From: Dryas octopetala
Taxonomy: Eukaryota; Streptophyta; Magnoliopsida; Rosales; Rosaceae
Assembly (NCBI GenBank): GCA_963921425.1
Contig: OY992839.1
Span: 13,123,409-13,187,408, forward strand
DNA length: 64,000 nt
Reading direction: 5' to 3'
The notes beneath the pieces were generated by a model that was not told the origin of the DNA, made no database searches, and saw nothing but the letters and a program-made list of their open reading frames with translations. Position 1 is the stretch's first letter. Each line of letters starts with the position of its first letter. This document shows positions 43,601 to 52,780 of this stretch, piece after piece. A program made the position numbers and the translations under genes.

Positions 43601-44012
43601 GCGCCGAGTTGGCGGAGGAGCGGTGGTGGTCGCCAAACGACATGCCGTTTTCTCCGTCGCCGGATTCGTCTACGGTGGTTCTGAGGATTTGGAAGATTCG
43701 GTCGAGTACGACGTCATTTTGGGTCTTGAACCATTCTTTGAAAAAGAGGACCAACTCCTTTGCTGAGATCAAGTACGCTGCGGATGTGGATGATGACGAC
43801 CTTGAAGGTAACAACAAATAAGCGTTGCTGCTACTAAAACAAGAAGAAGAAGAAGAACCACAACCGCTCAAAACAACGCCGTTGCTGATGATGACGAGTG
43901 AGGTGAGGTAGTTAGCCCTAGATTTGGCTAATTTTTGAAGTGAATAGATCCAGTACTGTACAATAGTAGTGAGACATGTTCTTACAAATTCGCATGTTTT
44001 TGACATGCCCAT
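40640..44012 (-). pseudogene. PPR gene like At1g71210, disrupted
   Basis: Read on the minus strand from ATG 44012, 469 codons are intact. They include FFDWAGRQPGFNHTRATF, a serine-rich start typical of an organelle transit peptide, and P-type PPR repeats (FRYNTLICRLLREDRLEEV). Then come four lesions: an 8-bp tandem duplication (CAAATAGT twice, 42598-42613) that shifts the frame, a TGA at 42172-42174, a TAG at 41506-41508, and a 648-bp MITE at 40787-41434. Beyond the MITE the protein continues (DHACALFYRMSQKGYEPN, then RWTYDILV) to a TAA at 40693-40695. Without the MITE, one target-site copy and the 8-bp repeat, the span from 44012 to 40693 is exactly 887 codons in one frame, which fits an ancestor of about 880 residues. 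The N-terminal 52% is still open. A truncated product cannot be excluded. Confidence 0.85.
40787..41434. mobile_element. Harbinger-type MITE array inside the PPR pseudogene
   Basis: The ends are GGGGGTGTCCCCA and TGGGGACACCCCC, flanked by TTA on both sides (40784-40786 and 41435-41437), the 3-bp duplication of PIF/Harbinger elements. Inside, a 250-bp unit beginning GTGTCCCCAACTCAGATTTT occurs twice in the same direction (40791 and about 41049), followed by two shorter terminal units that contain CACCTAGATTTCATTGG. So this is a compound or partly duplicated MITE. It is rich in AAATCCATTAAAATCC and has no coding capacity. Confidence 0.9.
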
Positions 44013-44265
44013 AATATCCTTATTAATTTTTACAATTTACATTATTTACCCCTATCTGTTTTAACTCTTAAGCGTTTTTCTTCAATTCTTGTTCTTCTTC
44101 TTAATTTCACTCTTATTCTATAATTTTATGTGTGGTAGTTCCTTCACTCACTCTCTAGGAGCCGCAGGACCCAGGTAAATTTCTTATCATTTTTCTTGTT
44201 TCATTCTTTCATTTCTCCTTAATTTCTGAATTTGGAACCCTAATTGTTAAACTTCATTTTGTTTT

Positions 44266-44828
44266 GGCTTATTACTACTTTTGCCACCTTACATTGCAAT
44301 GAAATCTCAATTCACCCCCTATCATTTTAATGGTCTAAATTTGTCACCTAATAGTACAATCTGTGTTTCAATTTGCCCTTCGGCTCAATTCCATTATGAC
44401 TGCCATTAGAAACGCTGACGTGGCGCCTATGTGGTAGGACACTTTGGTCATTTAGACTAATCTGGACCACTCAGCGCCTCACTTTTGCCGTTGAGAAAGC
44501 TGAATCATTGTCACAAATCCATCCAGAGATCAACCCATTTGACCCAATAAGACTGGGTCCGCAGGAAAACTGTCGTGGTAAGGGGTGGGTCCCACTTTTG
44601 CGTCTGTGGCAAAAGTAGAGCGCTAAGTAGTCCAGGCTAGTCAAAATGAACAAAGTGGCCTGCCGTGTAGGCGCCGCATCAGCGTTCCTAACGGTAGTTA
44701 TGACGGAATTGAGTTGAAGGGGCAAATTGAAACGAATTGTACTATTAGGTGACAAATTGAGACAATTAAAATAATAGGGGATGAATTGAGATTTCGTTTC
44801 AATGTCAGGGCAAAAGTAATAATAAGCC
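44266..44828. mobile_element. Mutator-like foldback MITE
   Basis: A perfect 9-bp duplication, TTTTGTTTT, lies at 44257-44265 and 44829-44837. The ends are GGCTTATTACTACTTTTGCC and a near-perfect complement. The arms extend about 230 bp and share TTTGTCACCTAATAGTAC, GCTGACGTGGCGCC-like and GACGGAATTGAG words. There is no transposase. The end sequence GGCTTA and some inner words are shared with 2236-3348. Confidence 0.92.
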
Positions 44829-45831
44829 TTTTGTTTTCTTACTTATCCAATTTTTGAGTTTGAGTTTGAGTTTCTCTTTCTTTCTCTCAAATCCCAAATT
44901 CAGTTAATACTATAACTGAGCTGCTGAAGTTGAGTTTCTAATTTATGTAATTTTAATCTCTGTTATTCACATTTGCATTTTGAATTAATAGTTTCAAGTT
45001 TACATAATGGTAGAATGTTGTTCTATGTTGAGTACCATGTTTCTATACAATTGAGCTTGCTTTTTGACTCTTCTCTTTCATCACTGTTTTATGAAAAATA
45101 AAATAAATATTTGGTGTTTATTCTTTATACCAGTAAAAAATAGAGTTCAAATTCTGATTGTGGTATAGATGATCATTTTTTATTATTTTCTTTGGCCACT
45201 GTGAAGTCTATGATTATCATTCTTGAAGGTAATGGTCCCCTGTTTGACATTTTGTACAGTTTGGGCTCATCTTTCATAGATGTTTTTTGCCATGGTTTTC
45301 GTCTTTCATAGATAAACAACTGAATCTTGGTGGATTCCGTCATTGCTTATTTCTCATACTCTTTTGGCCTACTTCATCGTTTACTTCATCTTTCATTGTT
45401 GAACTTTGCATTTAATTTAGAAGCCATATGGGATGAAATTCTGGTTATCAAGAATTCAAATATTGTCCAGTTGTCCATTGTATTAGCGGGCTGATAGAGC
45501 ATTGGCTTAGAGAGTTTTGAACAAATTTAGATGTTTATATTTTATTACAGAGGTATTCTAATGCTTCAGCTTATTCGTTTAGTTGTTAACGAAGAAGATA
45601 AAATATCTCAGGAAAATGTGAGAAGTCTTGTGTAGAGGACAAGATTTTCAACTTGTTCAAGGATTTTATGGCCAGGTATTCTCTAGGACTCTACCTCTGT
45701 GATAGTGTTTTGAGCTGTATTAAGAGAATTTGACTTTCATGGTCATGTTGGTGTGTTTTTTTTTGTCATCTCATTAAATCTTATAACTTCATCACTGTGG
45801 CAGGGTTACCAAGTTTGAGGAATTTGTGACC

Positions 45832-46294
45832 ATGGGAAGCCAATTACTCATCGGCTTTCAGCAGGGGCTGGGTAGGTGTTCTTGATTATGTTTTATGACT
45901 TGTTATTTGTGCTAGGATGAAGTTTCCTGCCATGTTTCAGTAACATTCTTCCTTTTTAGAGTTTCTTCGACGGCCTCCAAAATTTACCATTATATGTATC
46001 TTCAGTTTTAGATCACAAAGTAACCTTGTCAAAAGGGCAAGTGAAGTGATCTATATATATTCTATATTATCTGTTTGTATAATTAATTCTTTCTTATCCA
46101 GTGTGTTTGATAGTTGTTACCATGTTTACTTTGTTAATGGCACATTTCCTTACTTGCTGCAATGTCACACTTATGTACTTTTGAAATTCTACTTTAAATA
46201 TGTAATGGGAGTTGCAGCCAGAAGCATACTTAAGGAACTTGACTGCCTCCTGGAGGATGCAACTAGTGCAATCAGAACTACAATGGGGGAATAG
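45832..46294 (+). CDS. Small gene or gene remnant of unknown function
   Basis: ATG at 45832 opens MGSQLLIGFQQGLE and meets a good donor at 45871 (G|GTAGGT). After an acceptor at 45959 the frame goes on as FLRRPPKF. A last piece, 46218-46294 after a GTTGCAG acceptor, encodes SILKELDCLLEDATSAIRTTMGE and a stop. The conserved look of both ends suggests a real short coiled-coil protein. However, I cannot find clean exons between 45990 and 46217, so it may be decayed. Possible leader exons with donors lie near 44170 and 45670. Family not recognised. Confidence 0.35.
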
Positions 46295-46620
46295 ATTGAA
46301 TGCAGAATGAACATTTTGATGACAGGTTGAATGTAGAAGCAAGTACTGATGAAAAGGTTGTCTTTCTTCCTCTTTTTCTTTGTCAATGTATATTTGGTTA
46401 TTTACATGCAATTTCAGTTCAGATATGTTTTCTCATCTTTGGTTTGTCTTTTTTCTCCACCGAATTTAGTAGTTATTATTACCCATACCTGGAATTTTCT
46501 GTGACTGTTTATACATGTCTATTGCAGCCATATACATACAGACACTCACACTTGTATATATGCATATTTCTAGTTTCAATATAAATCAGATGATTGCATG
46601 TTTGGCATTTTGTTGAGGTT

Positions 46621-46731
46621 TAGTTGGGTTGAAGCATATACCCCCACCCTATAGTATGACAAATTTGGCATAGTATCTCTTTATATGGGGTCTTTTATTG
46701 GGACAATTGTAGTATATGCTTCAACCCAACA
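46621..46731. mobile_element. Short hairpin element
   Basis: TAGTTGGGTTGAAGCATATA and its complement (TATGCTTCAACCCAAC) enclose about 70 bases. It lies exactly where similarity between the truncated PPR copy and the 60-kb PPR locus ends, so its insertion or excision may mark the breakpoint. Confidence 0.6.
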
Positions 46732-46735
46732 AAAT

Positions 46736-47120
46736 TGTAGGACCTGAGAGTGAGCTTGAACTGAAATTCTTGATGGGGAGCACCGCGGTTCATTCGGCGC
46801 AAAAGGTCCAGCACGAAGCGGGTGTCGCCGGCCGAATTGCAAGCCTTAATCATCGAAATTCAGATCTTTTTCGCGGGGCCCAGCAAGCCATTGGAGAGCA
46901 GAATGTTGAGCAATGAGGAGTGGCAGTGGACGTTGTGTTTGTAGCCAGGTTTCTGGGCAATCCAAATGAAGAAGTCAAGGGCAGTACGAGGGTTCGGATT
47001 GAGGGCAAAGAGGGAAGAGACATGGGATGGGGATATGGAGGGGATTAGATTTTGAGAGAAGGGTGTTTTCACCATTTGGGGTTAGAGAGGATCCGTGAAG
47101 GGCTGGGAAGAGAGTCTACA
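46736..47120 (-). pseudogene. Truncated 5' copy of the At5g65560-like PPR gene
   Basis: On the minus strand the sequence encodes NLIPSISPSHVSSLFALNP, then ALDFFIWIAQKPGYKHNVHC, and after a TGA (46865-46867 region, R to stop) ISMIKACNSAGDTRFVLDL, LRRMNRGAPHQEF and FKLTLRSYNF. It ends abruptly at 46736. This is the N-terminal region of a P-class PPR protein. The 205 bases 46736-46940 match 60092-60297 in reverse orientation with only a handful of differences, so the duplication is recent. A frame break also lies near the start (WQKHPSLKN in relatives). It cannot make a full protein. Confidence 0.85.
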
Positions 47121-47889
47121 TTACAAGAAAAGGACTTGAGAAGGAGGAGGATGGCCGGGGTCCCGTGGGGCTGATAATGGCCGTCAGTTTTCTGATGATG
47201 AATCTCTTGGGAAGATCCGACGGCTGAGATGAAGGGGAGGAGGAGGAAAAAGAGTAGGGTTTTGATTTTGCAGGACTTAATTATGACTCAGTTTATGACT
47301 TACTTTGGATGGATGTGATTGCAATTGCATCCACTTCTAAGAAACACTTGAGGTTATTTGAATATTAGGGCTGCATGTTCTATTGATTGAAGGATATTTT
47401 GGATGGTTATGTAAAACTTTGGATGGTTATGTAAAATTTGGATGGTCATATGAAAATTTGGACGGTTGCAATGCTATTCAGTTTATGTCAATTTTTTGGG
47501 ATGGTTATGTGAAAATTAAGGTTCTAGTTAGTATAGATTATGTTGCAATCTATTTTACATTTTTGTAAGGTTAAAATTGTATGTGGATGTCAAAATTGGC
47601 AAGTTTCTTATGCCAACTGTACTTTTTAGCAGCAAGAAAGTTTATATATGAGGTGCAGTATGTTTGGATGGGAAATATGAAGTTTTTAGAAAATTTATGA
47701 ATTTAATTTTGGGAAAATTTTAAAAAATCTTAAATCATACCACTTCATTCACATCTTCAAGGTACAATAATTTGAATCAAAGTTATTTGTGTTAACTTTG
47801 ATGTATAACCATTTTCTTATTTGATCATCAATTTACATTCTTAATTAGCCGGGGTAAAGCACCAAACACTGTAAAAAGTCCATCAACTA

Positions 47890-48185
47890 CTATGGACCTA
47901 CTTGAAGCCACTTAAGAATATAAACATGTTCATGTAAAAACAAATCACTTCCCCTTATCGAAAACTCGTTCAACAAAGACTTAACATCCTCTAGTAAATT
48001 AAAATTACCCTCCATTGTCGAGCACCTTGCTGATAATTTGGGTAGCCTGACAACTCGAGAGGAATAAAATTCAACAAAGTTTGCATCAGTAGCAAATTGG
48101 ACACCTGAAAACATAACTAACGGAATAAAATCTCCCCGCATATTCCTCGAAAGTTGCCCTAGCTCGGATTCCCACATGTTAACTG
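47890..48185 (-). other. Isolated exon-like fragment, unknown gene
   Basis: After an acceptor-like TTTTGCAG the minus strand is open for about 98 codons: NMWESELGQLSRNMRG, then SGVQFATDANFVEFYSS, LPKLSARCSTMEGNFNLLED and LFLHEHVYILKWLQ. The composition looks like a real globular protein. No flanking exons were found in the 3 kb on either side, and the frame stops just after KWLQVGP. It is probably a moved or left-over exon of a host gene I do not recognise. Confidence 0.4.
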
Positions 48186-48299
48186 CAAAAGGGCATACCA
48201 AAGCATATCAATTTCTTTCATTGACAAGTTACTTAAACATATACAAGTTTGCCTTGATATATAGAATGTTACTGCATTGGGGTTTATGATTTTGTGAAA

Positions 48300-49190
48300 G
48301 AGGAGAGGTGTCTAGAGATATTGGAGAGATGAGTGAAAATGTTGGGTATATATACAAAGTTGTTGGGTATAGTTTAAGTTAATTATTTTTTAAATTTTAA
48401 ATTACATGTTTGTCCTAAAAAATTGAAAATTAACATGTCATTAAATTATTGGAGTCACTCATAAAAATATTGAGTCCGAATAGCGACACCCTTAGGCAAA
48501 ATGTCACATTAACCTAGTGCCACATGTGTTTAACTAACAAAGAAATTAATTTTTTAACAATTTTGGTTAAAGTGTTTAAAGGAATTGAGTTTGGGAGCAA
48601 AACATAATTTCATATTAGCCCTAAAAAAATATTATAAAACTGAATTAATTCCTATTCTTTTATTCTTCTTATAAATCTCAATTAATACAAATTTAAAATT
48701 TCAAACATTTTTCTTGATATATTCATAAATAAGTCTAATTATAAAGGTCAAATTTCTCATATATAGTTCATTAATAGATCTACTATAGAATCAAATTCGT
48801 TACAATCACCGATCTTATATTTTTGAATTTAATTTTAGTCATAATTTAATTGTGAATGCTGAAAATCTCGAGTTTGCATGTCATTTTTATCATATGCTGA
48901 AAATCTAAGCTCCTAGAATTTACCCATCTCAGCTATAAACCTTTGAAGCTCGTCCAATGAATCACGTAAGTGTTCAACACGTCCACAGTCCCTCATGGAA
49001 GCACCTTCTCTAGGCTTCATACCATGGCTATGGGAGAGCCTTAACATCATTGAAGATGGTAAGGCTTCATATACCATGCATGTCATAATCTTACTGGTAT
49101 AAATGATTGCGCAGATATGTTTTAGAAATAATTAAGTTACTCTTGATAGTTGATAACGATATCATCAACTTGATGCAAAAATAGACAACA
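48300..49190. other. AT-rich intergenic DNA, nothing recognised
   Basis: No open frame longer than about 60 codons, and no clear repeat apart from a duplicated GCTGAAAATCT word near 48860 and 48898. Confidence 0.4.
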
Positions 49191-49215
49191 ACATGGTATA
49201 TATATATATATATAT

Positions 49216-49614
49216 ACAGGCTCCTTCTGTTGAGGTATACCTCAACTTATTTATGTTGAGGTATACCCTGTTGGGGCCCACACGAGTCGTTTTGTGTCGA
49301 TCCGAACCGTTCAATTTTTACATCTCCGTAGATAGATCATCCTTGCAAAAAATTAGCCAAATCGGAAATCATTTGCCTATCTAACTTTGATCAAATAAAT
49401 GGACGAACCAAATATTTTCAATAAAACCGTACATTTGTTTTATCAAAGTTAGATAGGCAAATGATTTCCGATTTGGCTAATTTTTTGCAAGGATGATCTA
49501 TCAATGAAGATGATCCTTGCGAACGGTTCGGATCGACACAAAACGACTTGTGTGGGCCCCAACAAGGTCATACCTCAACATAAATAAGTTGAGATATACC
49601 TCAACAGAAGGAAC

Positions 49615-49618
<4 letters not shown>
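49216..49618. mobile_element. Near-perfect foldback element in a (TA)n tract
   Basis: The arms start ACAGGCTCCTTCTGTTGAGG and mirror for about 180 bp (GGGGCCCACACGAGTCG, GATCCGAACCGTTC, TTAGCCAAATCGGAAATC), leaving a loop of about 50 bases. Within each arm AGGTATACCTCAAC is itself a small palindrome. TA repeats flank both sides (49198-49215 and 49619-49646), so the target duplication cannot be delimited. About 402 bp. The arms are so alike that the insertion should be young. Confidence 0.85.
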
Positions 49619-49650
<32 letters not shown>

Positions 49651-49767
49651 GTCTGTTTTTGGATTCCAAAATCTAAACATGAAACAGAAAAACCACATTT
49701 GAGCCTTGCACGAATAGCTGTCCAGCAACATATAGTTGGAGAATGTAGAATCCCACTTCGCAAATGT

Positions 49768-50109
49768 ATTCCATTGAGATTCTAATGGATTTTAAAAGAA
49801 TTTAAAAGTCTATAGAAATCTAGGTGTATTCAATTCAGAATTTTAAAGATTCCATAGAAATTTATGTGTATTCAATTTAGAATTTTAAGGATTCTATTAA
49901 AATTTAGGTGTATTTAATCTCTCATAGATTTTAAAGGATTTCACTAAGTGGTGGATTTTAATGGATTTCAAACATAAAATAAAAGTCATCAGAATTTCAA
50001 CCTTTCCCCCTTAGATTTTGATGGATTTAATGAAATTCTATAAGAATCCACAAAATTCATGAAATTTGTACGAGTCTATAACTCCTTTAAAATCTCAATT
50101 GAATACACA
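49768..50109. mobile_element. MITE rich in GTATTCAATT words
   Basis: The ends read TGTATTCCATTGAGATT and, as complement, TGTATTCAATTGAGATTTTA. Inside, AGGTGTATTCAATTCAGAAT-like words repeat three times. CTTCGC occurs beside each end. The composition resembles the element at 40787-41434 (AAATCCATTAAAATC), so they may be distant relatives. Non-coding. Confidence 0.55.
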
Positions 50110-50298
50110 TCTTCGCCTATTACCAATTGATTTTGAATTGAATACTCTGATTTTAGCACATATATAATTAAATGTTGAAAATGAGGGCATACAGCTTGGA
50201 CAAAATTCATCTTAGAGTTTGAGAAGCTTTAGATCGATATAGTATTCATTGAATTGATTATTTAAACATAAAGAATGATTCATGACATTTTATTTAAT

Positions 50299-50571
50299 GA
50301 AGCTTACTTCATATAAGATTTCAACATTTTAAATCGTTTATTTTTTAGGGATTCATTAAAGGATTATCATTATAAAAAATTAAGTAAATTGAAAACTATT
50401 TACTAACAAAGATTAAATGTTCAACATTTCAAGTGTTTATTTTGTCGATCATTTAATCCTTGTAGGTAAATGATTTTAGATTTACTTAATTTTTTTGCAA
50501 AGATAATCATTTAATAAAGACCTACAAAATAAATAATTTGGATTGTTGAAATCTTATATTGAATAAGCTTC
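50299..50571. mobile_element. Foldback MITE, 273 bp
   Basis: The arms start GAAGCTTACTTCATATAAG and are mirrored by TATTGAATAAGCTTC. Inner words TTTCAACATTTTAAATC and AAAGGATTATCATT recur inverted. It shares TTGCAAAGATAATCATTTA-like words with the arm of 49216-49618, so the two may be related. No clear target duplication. Confidence 0.65.
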
Positions 50572-50969
50572 AGTTAAAAACTTGTCTAAAAAATTGTGTC
50601 AAAAATATAATGCCTTTAAATATTACGTAGGAAGGGACTAATTAAAGAGATTATTAACATATTTTAGAAGACGAGGAGACATCAACCTAAAACAGCAGGT
50701 ACATACAATCTAAAGAACAATATATAACAACTTAGGATACAATCTTTAACTTTTTGGGTGCTGCTTACTCCTGAACCAAGCAACAATAAGCAGTCACAAG
50801 CTTTCCCCCCTGCAAAACTAAGAAAACGACACCACTCTTCGTTCTCTCTCTGGTCTCTCGCTCTGTCTCAGCTCTCACTCAGTCTCAAGACTCTCAACTC
50901 TCAGTTCTCACTCAGTCTCACCACTCACCAGGCATCCAAATCATCGCCTTCAATCTTTATTTTCCGCAT

Positions 50970-52390
50970 ATGGGCCGGTATTTCTCTTGAATCTCTTCTC
51001 TTCTTTTTTGTTTCTAAGTTTAATTTAGGTTTAAATGTTCGGGGATGAATATAGTTATTTAGGGATTAAATTTGAGTATTTAGGTTAGGTTTAAATGTGA
51101 GAACTGAGAACCCCAAGTGAATTTAGGGATTAAATTTAGGAATTTCTTATTTTGTTGGATTTTATGCCCAAATTCCCAATGACCAGACCCATACCCATTT
51201 CAATATTACCCAAATTCTTAACAAATCACATTTTTTTAAACATATAGCTTTTGGTTCTCCATTACTAATTATCAGTTTCTATACTTGCGTTGTATATGCA
51301 TATGGGGTGGGGGTGCTGACTGACTGGTGAGGGGCAGGAAGAAAGAGCAAGTCCATTATTCCAGTTCACTTGTATTGTATAATTATATGCCTTCTTGTTA
51401 CTTAGTAAAGTCTAACTTGTATATGTATAGTCTCCAGTTGCTGAATAGCACAAGCCATGGGCCGATGGCCCTAAAAGCATTAATAAAATTTTAGTAAAAA
51501 GAAGACGAAGTTTGGTCCTGTAGAGTGTGAGAGAGTATATGATGTCCTAGCATATGGACACTTATTTCATTAGTAACAACAAAATAGATTTAATTCTCAT
51601 GATTTTCATTGCTGCCTCCCAAAAGAGAAGGGGAGAATATATAAAGGTGGAACTGCCCTCCACGCATAGGTAATTGAAAAGTCTCAAACTGATACATTAT
51701 CCTCATAATAGGATCAGCCATGCGTTTAAAACAATAAATTGCTTTTGCATTTATTATAGAGAAAATGAACCATCTCTAGATAGCTTATTGATCAGGACCA
51801 AGTTCGGTGTCAGACACACTGAATTTGGATTTCCACTGAATTGAATGTTATGTTTTCATCCATGGAACCATTCAATTTATTGTAGCTATAGTTTCCACTT
51901 TTGATAATCTGTTCATGTGTATTGTGACAGTGTGGCTGCGATTGATGATTTGAAGTCTAAAGTTGAAAAGGACAGGTAAACTGAAAATCTATGGACTCAC
52001 TTTCTTGAACCAGTTAATCATAATGTATTTCCTGTTTGTTTTCCTTGTTAAAATCTACTATTTAAGTGCTTTTTGTATGATTGTGAGACAAAGTTTTGCC
52101 AAATCACTTTCAAAGAGCTCAAAAGAGGTATGTGGAGAAGAAAGGAGCTAAGACCTTATGGGTCTAATTGCAGTTACTTAAAAATGATTCGTTGCATCCT
52201 TATGGGTCTTTTGCTTAATTGAATAAAAAGGAAAAATTAAAAAGATCATATGCCATTCATAAGCCATCATATGTGTATTATTATCTGAAGTATCAAAACT
52301 GCACTTTCTTTATTTGTTTTGTATAGAGAAATTCAGCAACAACTCCTCTCATTTGATTATCTGCATATGATGGACCATCATTTTAATTAA
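50970..52390 (+). CDS. Candidate 38-residue microprotein in three exons
   Basis: A CT-rich leader (about 50790-50960, repeated CTCTCAGTCTCAC words) precedes ATG 50970. Exons 50970-50977, 51931-51975 and 52327-52390 have GT-AG borders and compatible phases. They join to MGRVAAIDDLKSKVEKD, then REIQQQLLSFDYLHMMDHHF and a final N before TAA. The middle part predicts a short amphipathic helix or coiled coil. I do not recognise a family. Alternatives: these are leader exons of the NBP35 transcript, or a chance chain of splice-like sites. Confidence 0.3.
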
Positions 52391-52780
52391 TCAATTAATT
52401 AATATTACTCCATGTTTCAACTCTCTGAGGAAAGATATCAAAAGATTTTATACATTTTCTGGTGACAACCCCTTATGGGTATGCTTTTTTACTCTACTCA
52501 ATTAATTAGTATTCCCATGAACCATTTCTTTGGTTTTTGTAGGACCCTTTTGCTGATCTTGTTAATTTTCATGGTTTTTTTTTTTTATTTCTTTGGTTTC
52601 ATTTAATTAGTATTCAGAAAATTGATTGGAGTTAAAATTGTATGCTTTTAGGTTCTTAAAGATGACTGATTAAATTGAGCAGCTGTACTTTGGTGTTCTA
52701 GCAAAAGTTGCACTCAAAGAGGTATGTATAAATCCTAGTGAGTTATTTTCATATTTATACTACAGCCAATATATACACAT

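Noticed and set aside
43179-43766. A 195-codon plus-strand open frame opposite the PPR pseudogene
   Set aside because: It is antisense to a region with clear PPR coding sense and high GC, and its own composition matches no family. It is a shadow frame.
47383-47568. Tandem protein repeat (LDGYVK words) at 47390-47510
   Set aside because: The GGATGGTTATGTAAAA words are a short AT-rich DNA repeat. The frame lacks gene signals.
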